Shown in pieces: positions 37,425 to 46,022 of a stretch of 57,267 bases of DNA; the stretch's first letter is position 1, and the number at the start of each line of letters is the position of its first letter. A program made the translations under genes and the position numbers. This DNA is from Rhodovulum sp. PH10. GTDB taxonomy: Bacteria; Pseudomonadota; Alphaproteobacteria; Rhizobiales; Xanthobacteraceae. The DNA is taken from contig NZ_AKZI01000058.1 in NCBI RefSeq assembly GCF_000293785.1, forward strand, positions 1-57,267, written 5' to 3'. A model generated the notes under the pieces. The model was given only the letters and a program-made list of their open reading frames with translations, did not search any database and had not been told where the DNA came from.

Positions 37425-38642
37425 TCACGATGAAGCGGCAGAGGTCTTGCCGAGGCGTGAACCCCGATCATCGGATTCCGCGGTACCTTCAATTTTCTGC
37501 AGTTTGTCACGACGTTTCGGCTGCGCCGCCGCCGCCTGCGTCCAGGCCGCCGCCAGGGCCTGCGCCGTCGCCGCGTATGTGAAGCGTGAGGCAACGTTTG
37601 CGCGTGCTCTTTCTGCGCGGGCGAGGCGGGCGGCCGGGTCGGCGGCGATCTGGTCGATCAGTTTCGCGAGCGCCGCGGGGTCGCTCTCCGGAACCGCCCA
37701 GCCGCCGTCGCCGATCACGTCGGGAATGGCGCCGCAGGTCGAGCCGATCACCGGCACGCCGCACGCCTGCGCCTCGGTGATCACGCGGCCGAACTGCTCC
37801 TTGACGTGCTCGGTGGTGCGGGTGAGCAGCACCAGCGCATCGAGCGTTTGGATGAAGGCGGCGACGTCATTCGGCGTGCCCCAACGCTCGAACGACACCC
37901 GATCGGAAAGCCCGAGTGCGGCGGCGCGCGCCTGCAAGGCAGGCAGATGCGGGCCTTCGCCCATGATCACGAGCCGCGCCCGCGTACGCGCTTTCGCCAT
38001 CGCGTCGAGCGCATCGTCCAGGCCCTTTTCCACCACGACGCGGCCGACATAACCGAGCGTGAGCGGACCTGGTTCTCGCTCGTGGGCGCGCGGTGCTGCG
38101 GTGGGCCGAAACGTGTCCTGATCGACGCCGTAGCCGATCGGTGTGACCGGGCCGGCATAGCCGCAGGCGCGCACCACCGCGGTGGCATCGGGGCTACGCG
38201 AGAGAATGTGATCGGTGCGGCGGAGCACGAAGCGACGGATCGCCTCGAACGGCGGCGGCAGGCGCTTGAGAATGTTCTGGTCGACCTCGAGCACCAGCGC
38301 GGCATCGTTCTTCAGAAGGCACGCCTGGAGCGCGACGAAGCTCCACGGCTCCTCCCACAGATGAATCACGTCGGGCGCGACATCGCGGATTTTTCGCCGC
38401 AGCCGTGGATAGACGTGAAGATACCATTTCATCGGGCCGCCGCGCGGAAACAGGATCGGCATCACGTGTGTGGTGACGCCGGGGTCGCCGGGCGGATCGG
38501 CGACCATCGTGCGGCCGAACTGATGCCAGCGTGTGGGCACGACCAGATGCACGTCGAGGTCGCGCCGCGCGGCAAACGGACGATAGCGCAGCCGTCCGGC
38601 GGCGCGGCTCACCGCCGGGTGAGCGATCGAGAGAATTTTCAA
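37425..38642 (-). CDS. Glycosyltransferase, GT4 family
   Basis: GT-B enzyme of 405 residues, probably adding one sugar of the exopolysaccharide repeat unit. Motifs: DVIHLWEEPWSF in the N-terminal domain, then TLGYVGRVVVEKGLDDALDA and RLVIMGEGPHLP in the donor domain. The catalytic EX7E-type motif corresponds to EHVKEQFGRVITEAQACGVP. The protein starts LKILSIAHPAVSRAAG at TTG with GAGG five bases upstream; a GTG at 38657 that overlaps the deacetylase stop is an alternative. It ends with a basic, variable tail. It is the last gene of the main leftward exopolysaccharide operon. Confidence 0.88.
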   Translation of the reverse strand: MKILSIAHPAVSRAAGRLRYRPFAARRDLDVHLVVPTRWHQFGRTMVADPPGDPGVTTHVMPILFPRGGPMKWYLHVYPRLRRKIRDVAPDVIHLWEEPWSFVALQACLLKNDAALVLEVDQNILKRLPPPFEAIRRFVLRRTDHILSRSPDATAVVRACGYAGPVTPIGYGVDQDTFRPTAAPRAHEREPGPLTLGYVGRVVVEKGLDDALDAMAKARTRARLVIMGEGPHLPALQARAAALGLSDRVSFERWGTPNDVAAFIQTLDALVLLTRTTEHVKEQFGRVITEAQACGVPVIGSTCGAIPDVIGDGGWAVPESDPAALAKLIDQIAADPAARLARAERARANVASRFTYAATAQALAAAWTQAAAAQPKRRDKLQKIEGTAESDDRGSRLGKTSAASS

Positions 38643-38649
38643 CGCTGCC

Positions 38650-39669
38650 TCACACACGGCCGAGCATCCGCGCGGCGATGCCGGTGATGCCGGTGAGATG
38701 CATCTCGGCGAGTGCGAGATGGCGGTGGCCGCCGACCAGCGTGTTGCGCGGCAGACGAAAGTGGTCGACGTCGCGTCGGACCAAACCCTTGCGGGTGGTG
38801 GCGGCAGTGGAGAAACCGGCCTCGCGTACGAGCGCGAAATCACGCGTGCCGCAATCGCCCGCGCGTCCATATGGAAACGCGAAGTGACGCACGGGGATGC
38901 CGAGCTTCTTCTGAAGCCGCACGCGGCAGCCGGCGATCTCGTCGCGCGCCTCGGCGTCGGAAAGCGACGAGATGCGGCGGTGGTTCACCGTGTGCCCGCC
39001 GATCTCGACCAGCGGGTCGTCGCGCAGCACTTCGAGCATGTCCCAGGAGATCGCATGCTTTGCATGAAGGGCGTCCGCATCGACGTCGTTGCGCTCGCAG
39101 AAGGCCTCGTAATGCGCGGCCGCTTTCGGGCCGTCCCATGCGGCCGACAGTGCCGCGAACGCTTTCCGTTTCTCGGCGTCCGTCTTCACGGCCAGTCGGC
39201 CGCTTCCGGTCAAAATGTTCTCGCGCGACGCGAGCACGTCCTCGAGGCCGGCCTGCCACAAGGCGAGCGTGCCGTCGGGGATGCCGGTGGTGACGAACAG
39301 CGTCACCGGCGCGCGGTGGCGGCGAAACAGCGGCGCCACGTGCTCGAAGGTGTCGCGATAGCAGTCGTCGACGGAGAAGTTGACGAAGCGATCGCCGGGT
39401 TCTCCGCGCGCGGTGCGCCGCATCGCTTCGTCGAGCGTGACGATCGCCCAGCCGGTGTGTGTCAGATAGCCGAGCAGCCGGTCGAGATAGCCGAGGTCGA
39501 GATGAAAGTCGCGGTTCGGCAAGCCCTCCCACACCTCGCTCGGTGCCGCGCGGTGAAAGGTGAACAGGCAGCCGCGCATGCCGAGCACGCTGTCGGCGAC
39601 GGCGCCGACCGGGCGCATCAGATGCTCGGGGCCGAACGGCCGCGCAGGGAGGGCGGGGCGAAGCTGCAT
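38650..39669 (-). CDS. Polysaccharide deacetylase family protein (NodB-like)
   Basis: The 339-residue protein has a NodB homology domain. Motif 1 is FVNFSVDDCYRDTF, with the catalytic/metal aspartates but Cys instead of the usual Gly. Motif 2 is GGHTVNHRRISSLS, supplying the two metal histidines. A later FAFPYGRAGDCGTRDF segment is motif 3. No signal peptide is evident, so it may act on lipid-linked intermediates in the cytoplasm. It probably removes N- or O-acetyl groups from the exopolysaccharide. AGGAGG precedes the ATG, which overlaps the flippase stop as TGATG. Confidence 0.88.
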   Translation of the reverse strand: MQLRPALPARPFGPEHLMRPVGAVADSVLGMRGCLFTFHRAAPSEVWEGLPNRDFHLDLGYLDRLLGYLTHTGWAIVTLDEAMRRTARGEPGDRFVNFSVDDCYRDTFEHVAPLFRRHRAPVTLFVTTGIPDGTLALWQAGLEDVLASRENILTGSGRLAVKTDAEKRKAFAALSAAWDGPKAAAHYEAFCERNDVDADALHAKHAISWDMLEVLRDDPLVEIGGHTVNHRRISSLSDAEARDEIAGCRVRLQKKLGIPVRHFAFPYGRAGDCGTRDFALVREAGFSTAATTRKGLVRRDVDHFRLPRNTLVGGHRHLALAEMHLTGITGIAARMLGRV

Positions 39670-41207
39670 CAAGTCCTCCTCTGGAGCAATCGACGGTGGC
39701 AATAGCCAAGTCCTGCGCGGCAGGTCGCGGGCATCAGCACGCCGGCGGCGACGACGATCGACACGGCGCAGGCCGCGCCACCGGCGAGCAGTCGCTGCAA
39801 CGTGCCGGCGACGTGCTCGTGCACCTGCCAGCCGAGGGCAACCATCAGCGCCGCAGGGCCCATCGCGATCGTGATGAGAAAGAGGACGCGGCGGCGACAG
39901 GACAGCGCCAGCACGGTGCCGCCGAGCAGGACGAGGCTGCGGGTCGCCTCGCCCATGCCGATGATCAGCGGACCGATCTCGGTGGTCTGTTGCAGGCCGG
40001 AGGTCGCGGTGTTGGTGGCGATATTGGCGAGATAGGCGGTGATCAGGATCAGCGCGGCGCGGCCGTTGCGGCCGGTCGAGTTCAACGTGCGCAGCAGAAT
40101 CCAGCCGAGCGTCGAGGCCCACAGGCCGACCGCGATGCCGCGCAAGGCCTGGCTCGTCAGCACGACGCCATGCTCCGTGAATGCGCCGCGCATGAAAACG
40201 AGGCGGACGATGTCGGGCGCGAACAGCACCACGAACACAGACGCCGGCAGCGCGACGGTGAGCACCGCGCGGACGATGCTTTCGATTTGGGCGCGCTCGT
40301 CCTTCGGCGGATGGCTCGACAGCACGCCGAGGCCGACCGGCTGACTGATCAGCAAAAGCGCGGAATCGGTGAGCGTGCGGGCATAGTCGAACGAGGCGAC
40401 CGCGCCGGTCGCGAGCCGCGAGGCGAACAGCCGCTCGATCCAAATGTTCGCTTGCTCGGCGATCGGCAGCGCGAGCAGCGGCCGCAGGCGCTTCAGGAAA
40501 TCGAGGCCGGCGGCAAGCGCGGCGCGCGGGTGCGCGCCGGCAAAATCGAACTGGCCCTCGCGCCACAGCGTCCAGATGCCCCAGGCGGCGAGCGCGTTGA
40601 ACGAGACGGTGAAGGCCCAGGCGAGCACGTCGACGCGGCCGGTGGCGACCAGCATCACGAGGCCGAGCATGATGCACAGATTGAGCAGGCTCGCGCGCAG
40701 ATTGGTGATGCGGGAGCGGCCGAGCGCGATCTCGCCGGCGGCGAGGCAGTTCAGGGCGACGGAGGCCGGCATGCCGAGCGCCATGATGCGCACGAAATCG
40801 AGCGTCAGCGCGCGTCCGTCGGCGGAGAAGCCGCCGACCATCGCATCGACGAACCAATGGCCGACCGCCTCGAGGCCGAGCATCAGCAAGATGCCGACGA
40901 AGGTGAGAGCGGTGGTGAGCGAGGCGAGCTGCTTCGGGGCATCACCACGCAAGTGAGCGTCGCGCTGGGTCGGGATCAGGATCGCCGGCACGCTCTCGTT
41001 CTGCAGGAAGGCGAGCGGGAGCAGGATCGCGGTCATCGCCCCGCGAAAGCCGTCGGCGACCAGCGAGGCGCCGAGCACGTGGGCCATCATCAGCTCGCGA
41101 GCGAAGCCGAGCAGCTTGCTCACCAGCGCGCCGCCCATCAGCACGGCGATCAGACGCTTGCTGGAGCGGCCGGTCGGCGCCGGCACGGACACGTCGCTCG
41201 TGGTCAT
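39669..41207 (-). CDS. MurJ/MviN-like lipid-linked oligosaccharide flippase
   Basis: Polytopic protein of 512 residues with about fourteen hydrophobic segments, of the MOP exporter superfamily. The N-terminal GGALVSKLLGFARELMMAHV with ADGFRGAMTAILLP is typical of MurJ (MviN). A conserved basic/charged loop FLQNESVPAILIPTQRDA follows. In this cluster it replaces a classical Wzx and should translocate lipid-linked repeat units to the periplasmic face. It could in principle be a second MurJ for peptidoglycan, but the operon position argues for exopolysaccharide. Its start overlaps the polymerase stop (ATGA). Confidence 0.85.
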   Translation of the reverse strand: MTTSDVSVPAPTGRSSKRLIAVLMGGALVSKLLGFARELMMAHVLGASLVADGFRGAMTAILLPLAFLQNESVPAILIPTQRDAHLRGDAPKQLASLTTALTFVGILLMLGLEAVGHWFVDAMVGGFSADGRALTLDFVRIMALGMPASVALNCLAAGEIALGRSRITNLRASLLNLCIMLGLVMLVATGRVDVLAWAFTVSFNALAAWGIWTLWREGQFDFAGAHPRAALAAGLDFLKRLRPLLALPIAEQANIWIERLFASRLATGAVASFDYARTLTDSALLLISQPVGLGVLSSHPPKDERAQIESIVRAVLTVALPASVFVVLFAPDIVRLVFMRGAFTEHGVVLTSQALRGIAVGLWASTLGWILLRTLNSTGRNGRAALILITAYLANIATNTATSGLQQTTEIGPLIIGMGEATRSLVLLGGTVLALSCRRRVLFLITIAMGPAALMVALGWQVHEHVAGTLQRLLAGGAACAVSIVVAAGVLMPATCRAGLGYCHRRLLQRRT

Positions 41208-42583
41208 CGTGACAACCTCGGCGACGTATCGGGGCGGGCGACCGCGAGCGCGGCAAAGGTCCAGAACAGCACGCCGAGCTCGCCGGACGAAATGCTGGCG
41301 AGCGGCATCTGCACCAACGCGCCGCAGGCGAGCGCGCCGAGCACCACGGCGCCGGCGCTCGCGTCGCGGATGGCGGCGGCGACCGCGTTGCCGATCGCCC
41401 ACAGGAAGCCGGTGAGGCAGACCAGGCCGCCGACGATGCCCATCATCAGCCAGCAGGCGACGATCTGGCCGTCGATCGCCATCGCACCGGCGCTGCCGAC
41501 ATCGGTGACGGTGAAGCCGGTGCCGAACAGCGACGAATCCCACTGCGACCAGAGAATCACGAACTGCTCGAGCCGCTCTTGCGCGCTGCCGTCGCCGGCG
41601 CCGTCGCCGAGGGTCGCGATGCGCTCCGCGATCACCTCCGAGAAGGGCGGCAGCATCGTCGCAATCACGAGCGCGATCACGAGCGCGATCAGAATGAGCA
41701 GTGCGCGCCGGCGGCTCGCGGCGAACAGGAGGCAGAAGAGCACGCCGACGGCGAGCGACAGCCACGCGGTGCGGTAGAGCGAGAGGAGAAGGCCGAGCGC
41801 GGCGGGCGCGGCGAGCAGCAGCGGCAGCGGACCTTTGCGGAGAAACAGCACCAGCAGGAGGCCGGCGGCGGTGAAGGTCGCGAAGCTCGCGGGGCCGTTG
41901 AGGGTGGAGAAGACGCGGACGCCGAACGGCACCGGCTCGCCGGCCGACATGATCGGCGCAAAGCTCATCCAATACTGGTCCCAGGCAGGCGGTGCGACGT
42001 ACTGATAAATGCCGTAGAGGCCGGTGAGCGGCAGGATCACCAGAAACGCGCCGGAGGCGGCGCGCAGCATCGCGTCGCGCTCGGCGGTCACCGTCAGTAC
42101 GGCGGCGTAAAGCAGCGGAACGCCCCATTTCAGCGCGCCGGAGGCGGCGTTGAACCAATCGGCCTGCAGCACGGAGAGCAGCGCGGCATAGACGACGGCG
42201 CCACCGACCATCAGCACCGGCACGAGTTTTTGATCGAGTGGCCGGTCTGTTTCGAGAAGCACGACGAGGCGCGGCAGCGGCGCCAGCAATGCGAGCAGCG
42301 GGCCGATCAGCATGATGCCGGCGGCATCGTAGCCGGCCGAGACGTCGACCAGGCGGCGCACGAACGGCGCGAACGAGAACAGCAGGAGCGCCGTGATCAG
42401 ATGATCGGCCGGGCTCTTTCTCCACGCCCACCAGCCGACGGCGCCGCAGCCGAGCACGAAGGCAGGGCGCGCGAGCGGGCCCGCGACCGAGCCGGCGAGC
42501 GCCGTGCCGATCAGCAGAAGCACGGCCGGCAGCCAGCCGGGCAGCGGCGCCGCGAGGCGTGAGGTTGCCGCCTGCACGCTCAT
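41204..42583 (-). CDS. O-antigen ligase/Wzy-like polysaccharide polymerase
   Basis: Membrane protein of 459 residues with about eleven to twelve helices and a large periplasmic loop around 180-230 (QYVAPPAWDQYWMSFAPI). This is the topology of the Wzy_C/WaaL superfamily. The stretch RVFSTLNGPASFATFTAAGL is the characteristic short motif of bacterial exopolysaccharide polymerases. A second periplasmic loop contains GTGFTVTDVGSAGA. Predicted role: block-wise polymerisation of flipped repeat units, under chain-length control of the Wzc-like protein. It overlaps the flanking genes by four bases on both sides. Confidence 0.83.
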   Translation of the reverse strand: MSVQAATSRLAAPLPGWLPAVLLLIGTALAGSVAGPLARPAFVLGCGAVGWWAWRKSPADHLITALLLFSFAPFVRRLVDVSAGYDAAGIMLIGPLLALLAPLPRLVVLLETDRPLDQKLVPVLMVGGAVVYAALLSVLQADWFNAASGALKWGVPLLYAAVLTVTAERDAMLRAASGAFLVILPLTGLYGIYQYVAPPAWDQYWMSFAPIMSAGEPVPFGVRVFSTLNGPASFATFTAAGLLLVLFLRKGPLPLLLAAPAALGLLLSLYRTAWLSLAVGVLFCLLFAASRRRALLILIALVIALVIATMLPPFSEVIAERIATLGDGAGDGSAQERLEQFVILWSQWDSSLFGTGFTVTDVGSAGAMAIDGQIVACWLMMGIVGGLVCLTGFLWAIGNAVAAAIRDASAGAVVLGALACGALVQMPLASISSGELGVLFWTFAALAVARPDTSPRLSR

Positions 42584-43758
42584 GTCGAGACCTCGGTGCG
42601 GACCTGCGGCGGAGCCGCGCCGCTGAAAACCTCGTCGATCACGGCGGCGATGCGCTCCTGCATGCGGGCGACGCCGTAATGGGTGTGCGCGCGGGTCGCG
42701 GCAAAGGCGAGTTGCGGCGTGAGGTCGTCGGGCGCAGCCAGCACGCCGCGGATCGCGTCGGCGAGCGCGTCGGCGTCGGCCGGCGGCACCAGCGTGCCGG
42801 CGGCGCCGTTCGCGAGAATGTCCGGTGCGGCGCCGGCGTCGGTCGCGATCACCGGCGTTTCGGCGAGCATAGCCTCGACCAGTGTGCGGCCGAACGGCTC
42901 GGGATCGACGGACGGGTGAATCACGATGTCGACCGCCTGCATCAGATGCTGCACGTCCGAGCGGTGACCGAGAAACGTCACGCGCTCGGAAAGTCCGCGA
43001 TCGGCGACCAGTGCACGCAGCCGCGCGGCATAAGAATCCTCTCCGAACAGCGCGTCGCCGGCGATGACGGCGTGCACGCCCTCGAGCCGCGTCAAGGCCT
43101 CGATCACGATGTGCTGGCCCTTCCACGGGGCGAGCCGGCTGAACACGCCGACCAGCGGCCCGGCCGGAAGGTTCAGCGCTGCGCGCAAAACCGCCTTGGG
43201 GTGGGGGTCGAGTTTTGCCGGCACGCCGTTCGGCACCACGGTGACGAGGCGCGCCTTGCCACCCGACGCGACGAAGGCGTCGGCCGCGGCTTGCGACGGC
43301 ACGATCACCGCGGTCGCAAACGTGTTTGCTAGCGTGATCTGCAAGCGGCGCTGGGCGGCGGCGAAATGGGTCGCGTCGAGGATGTCGTGCAGGTGCCACA
43401 CCAGCGGGCGGCGGGCGAGGGGCGTCGCGAGCGCCGCCAGAACGAAGGCCTTTTGCGAGTTGGCATAGACGAGGTCGTGACGCCGGGCGAGTCGGGCGAG
43501 CTCGAGCACGATGGCGGCGAGCTTGCCGGCGAGCGGCGCGGCGCGCAACAGCGAGCGGTCGCGCTTCACCTGCGCGAGCCCGCGGCCGTGACGCGACGTG
43601 ATCACGTCGAGCCCGCGCGCGGCGAGGGCGGTGTTCAGCGGTCCGTCCTCGAACAGGAAGGCGGAAGCGTTTCGCCAAGGCGCGACCGCGTCGAGCAGGA
43701 TCATCTCGGCGCCGGCGATCGCGCTGGTGTGATTGACGACCAGAGGACGCGGCGCCAT
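42580..43758 (-). CDS. Glycosyltransferase, GT4 family
   Basis: GT-B glycosyltransferase of 392 residues, starting MAPRPLVVNHTSAIAGAEMI (acceptor loop). Donor-domain motifs are VVPNGVPAKLDPH, VGVFSRLAPWKGQHIVIEAL and IHPSVDPEPFGRTLVEAMLA, whose two Glu residues form the EX7E pair. HAVIAGDALFGEDSYAARLR is typical of the GT4 branch found in exopolysaccharide clusters. No membrane helix. The start overlaps the Wzc-like stop as TGATG, and its stop overlaps the polymerase gene. Confidence 0.92.
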   Translation of the reverse strand: MAPRPLVVNHTSAIAGAEMILLDAVAPWRNASAFLFEDGPLNTALAARGLDVITSRHGRGLAQVKRDRSLLRAAPLAGKLAAIVLELARLARRHDLVYANSQKAFVLAALATPLARRPLVWHLHDILDATHFAAAQRRLQITLANTFATAVIVPSQAAADAFVASGGKARLVTVVPNGVPAKLDPHPKAVLRAALNLPAGPLVGVFSRLAPWKGQHIVIEALTRLEGVHAVIAGDALFGEDSYAARLRALVADRGLSERVTFLGHRSDVQHLMQAVDIVIHPSVDPEPFGRTLVEAMLAETPVIATDAGAAPDILANGAAGTLVPPADADALADAIRGVLAAPDDLTPQLAFAATRAHTHYGVARMQERIAAVIDEVFSGAAPPQVRTEVST

Positions 43759-46022
43759 CAGCCGGCCCCGAGATAGGCGACGCTCGGCGCGGGCTTCGTC
43801 TCGTAGAGCGCGTGATCGTCGGGCTTCACCATGGTGACGGCGAGGCCGAACACCTCGCCGCCGGCCGCGCGCAGCTCGCCGATCACGCTTGCCGCTGCGG
43901 CGACCGAGGAGTGCCCCCACCGGGTGCAGCACAGCACCCCGTCGACGTGCCGCGCGAGCACGTGCGCGTCCATCAAGCTGTCGGCCGGCGGGCTGTCGAG
44001 CAGCACGAGGTCGTAGAGGTTCGCCCACGTGATCAGCTCGCCGATCACCGGGCCCATCAGAAGCTCGGTCGAGTCGGTGGTCGGACGGCCGGCCGGCAGC
44101 GCGTCGAGATTGGCAATGCCGGTGCGCACCACCGCCTCGCGGAACGGGAAGCGGCCGCGCAGCACGGCGGCGAGGCCGGGGCTCGCCGGCAGATCGAGCG
44201 CGGCGGCAAAGGTCGGGCAGCGCAGATCGCACTCCACCACCAGAACGCGCTGGCCGGTGGCGGCGATCAGCTGCGCGAGCGCCAGCGTCGTGAAGGTCTT
44301 GCCCTCGCGCGGACCGGCGGAGGTGAGCATGATCGAGCGCATCGGGCGCCGCCCGCTCGCCAGCGCGATCCCGGCATAGAGCTTGCGGAGGGCGTCCTGA
44401 AGCAGCGGGTCGCGGCGGGCCTCGGCGAGTGCTGCGGCGATCGGCAGATCGTGCGCGCGGCGGGCGAGCAGGCCGAGCACCGGCGGCGCGACGCGGTGCT
44501 CGCGGGCGACGCGGGGAAGCTGCGCGAAGATCGGCGTGCCGGCGAGCAATGCGAGGTCGGAGGAGGCGCGTACGCTGCGGTCGGCGCGGTCGCGCAGGAG
44601 TGCGGCGGCAAACGCGAGCAGCGTCGCGAGCGTCAAGCCGCCGGCGAGGAACGGCAGCTTCTTCGGGAAGAACGGCTTGTTCGGCAGCTCGGCGAGGCTG
44701 ACCAGGCGGGTGCTGCCGATCAGCACGCGGCGCTCGGTCTCGAGCTCGCTCGCGCGCTTGTAGAGCTCGGCGTATTTCTGCCGCTTGATGTCGGCGTTGC
44801 GCACCATGCTCTCGATCGAGGCCTCGTCGGTGGTGGCGGTGGCGACCTCGGCCTTGACGGTCGCCATCTGCTGCTTCAGCGAGGCGACCAGCGCGTCGGC
44901 GGCGTCGTAGGTTTTCTGCGCGCTCTCGGCGATGCTGGCGATCTCGGCGGCCATGCGCTGCTGCAGCGCGTCGCGCTCCTGCTGGAGCGCGCGCAGCGAG
45001 GGGTGGCGGGTGCCGAAGGCGATCGAGGCGGCGGCGAGCCGCGCATCGACCGTGCTGGTCTGCTGCTTGAGGTCGGCGACGGTGCGGCTCGACAGCACCG
45101 CCGGCGCGCTCGCCGAGCCGCGGGCCTGATCGGCACGGATTTCCTTCAGCCGGGCGGCGGCATCGGCGCGCGCGGCCTCGGCGGCGGAGAGCTGCTGGCC
45201 GATGCTGGTGAGCCGCTCGGAGGCGATCGGCGCGGTGGCACCGCGCATCAGCCCGCGCTCGCGGCGAAACGCCTGGATCTTCGCATCCTCCTCGCGCACC
45301 TCGCGGTCGAGCCGGTCGAGCTCCTGCCACAGATAGGTCGCGGCCTCCTCGCGGCTGGACGACAGCGTGGTGCGCTGGTCGTCGAGAAAGGCGGTGATCA
45401 GCGCGTTGGCGAGGGTGCGGGCGACGTCGGGCAGGGGGGACTGGTAGGCGATCGCGATGACGCGCGAGCGGCCGACGGTGCCGACCTTGTAGCGCGCCGA
45501 AACGTAATCGATCAGCGCGTCGCTGCCGGGAGTGAGCCGATCGCAGCGGCGGAGCGTCGGCAGGAGCGTGCCGAACAGGCCGTGCGTCGCCTCGTGGCGG
45601 CACTCCTCGCCGACCGCCTCGACGGCGCCGGGCGTCGCCATCGCGAGACGCATCACCCGCGGCGATCTGATCACGAGGAGCTGGCTCTCGAGGTCGGCGG
45701 GGTCGCCGATTTTTTGCGCCCATGCCGCGGAGGCGGTGGGGATGCCGGGCTCCTGCTCGGCGACGATCACCGAGCCGGAGGCGAGATAGCGCACCGGCAG
45801 CACCAGAAGCGCGATCACCGCGACCACCATCACCAGCGCGAACACCGCCGCGAACAGGCCGCGCCGCCGCCACACGCGGACCAGAAGCCCGGTGCGCGGC
45901 GCGGGCGCGGCCGGCTCGGTGCGGTCCGGGCCGGCGGTGACGCCGGTGGGGACGCTGCTGGCGATGCTGGTGACGATGCTGGTGACGATGCTGCTCATGG
46001 GGGTGTGCTGCGGTTCGCTCAC
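43758..46022 (-). CDS. Exopolysaccharide co-polymerase with BY-kinase domain (Wzc-like)
   Basis: Inner-membrane chain-length regulator of 754 residues, fused to a tyrosine-kinase-like ATPase. Two membrane helices (about 55-77 and 495-513) flank a long periplasmic coiled-coil region with several Gln/Glu/Ala heptads. The cytoplasmic ATPase has Walker A TSAGPREGKTFTT, Walker A' VLVVECDLRCPTF and Walker B YDLVLLDSPPADS. The tail has only two tyrosines (LYETK and VAYLG) rather than a Tyr cluster, so autophosphorylation may be limited. The start is ambiguous: GTG at 46022 overlaps the preceding stop (GTGA), and an ATG lies at 45998 inside a 12-bp tandem repeat (45963-45998). Neither has a clear ribosome site. 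Confidence 0.9.
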   Translation of the reverse strand: MSEPQHTPMSSIVTSIVTSIASSVPTGVTAGPDRTEPAAPAPRTGLLVRVWRRRGLFAAVFALVMVVAVIALLVLPVRYLASGSVIVAEQEPGIPTASAAWAQKIGDPADLESQLLVIRSPRVMRLAMATPGAVEAVGEECRHEATHGLFGTLLPTLRRCDRLTPGSDALIDYVSARYKVGTVGRSRVIAIAYQSPLPDVARTLANALITAFLDDQRTTLSSSREEAATYLWQELDRLDREVREEDAKIQAFRRERGLMRGATAPIASERLTSIGQQLSAAEAARADAAARLKEIRADQARGSASAPAVLSSRTVADLKQQTSTVDARLAAASIAFGTRHPSLRALQQERDALQQRMAAEIASIAESAQKTYDAADALVASLKQQMATVKAEVATATTDEASIESMVRNADIKRQKYAELYKRASELETERRVLIGSTRLVSLAELPNKPFFPKKLPFLAGGLTLATLLAFAAALLRDRADRSVRASSDLALLAGTPIFAQLPRVAREHRVAPPVLGLLARRAHDLPIAAALAEARRDPLLQDALRKLYAGIALASGRRPMRSIMLTSAGPREGKTFTTLALAQLIAATGQRVLVVECDLRCPTFAAALDLPASPGLAAVLRGRFPFREAVVRTGIANLDALPAGRPTTDSTELLMGPVIGELITWANLYDLVLLDSPPADSLMDAHVLARHVDGVLCCTRWGHSSVAAAASVIGELRAAGGEVFGLAVTMVKPDDHALYETKPAPSVAYLGAG

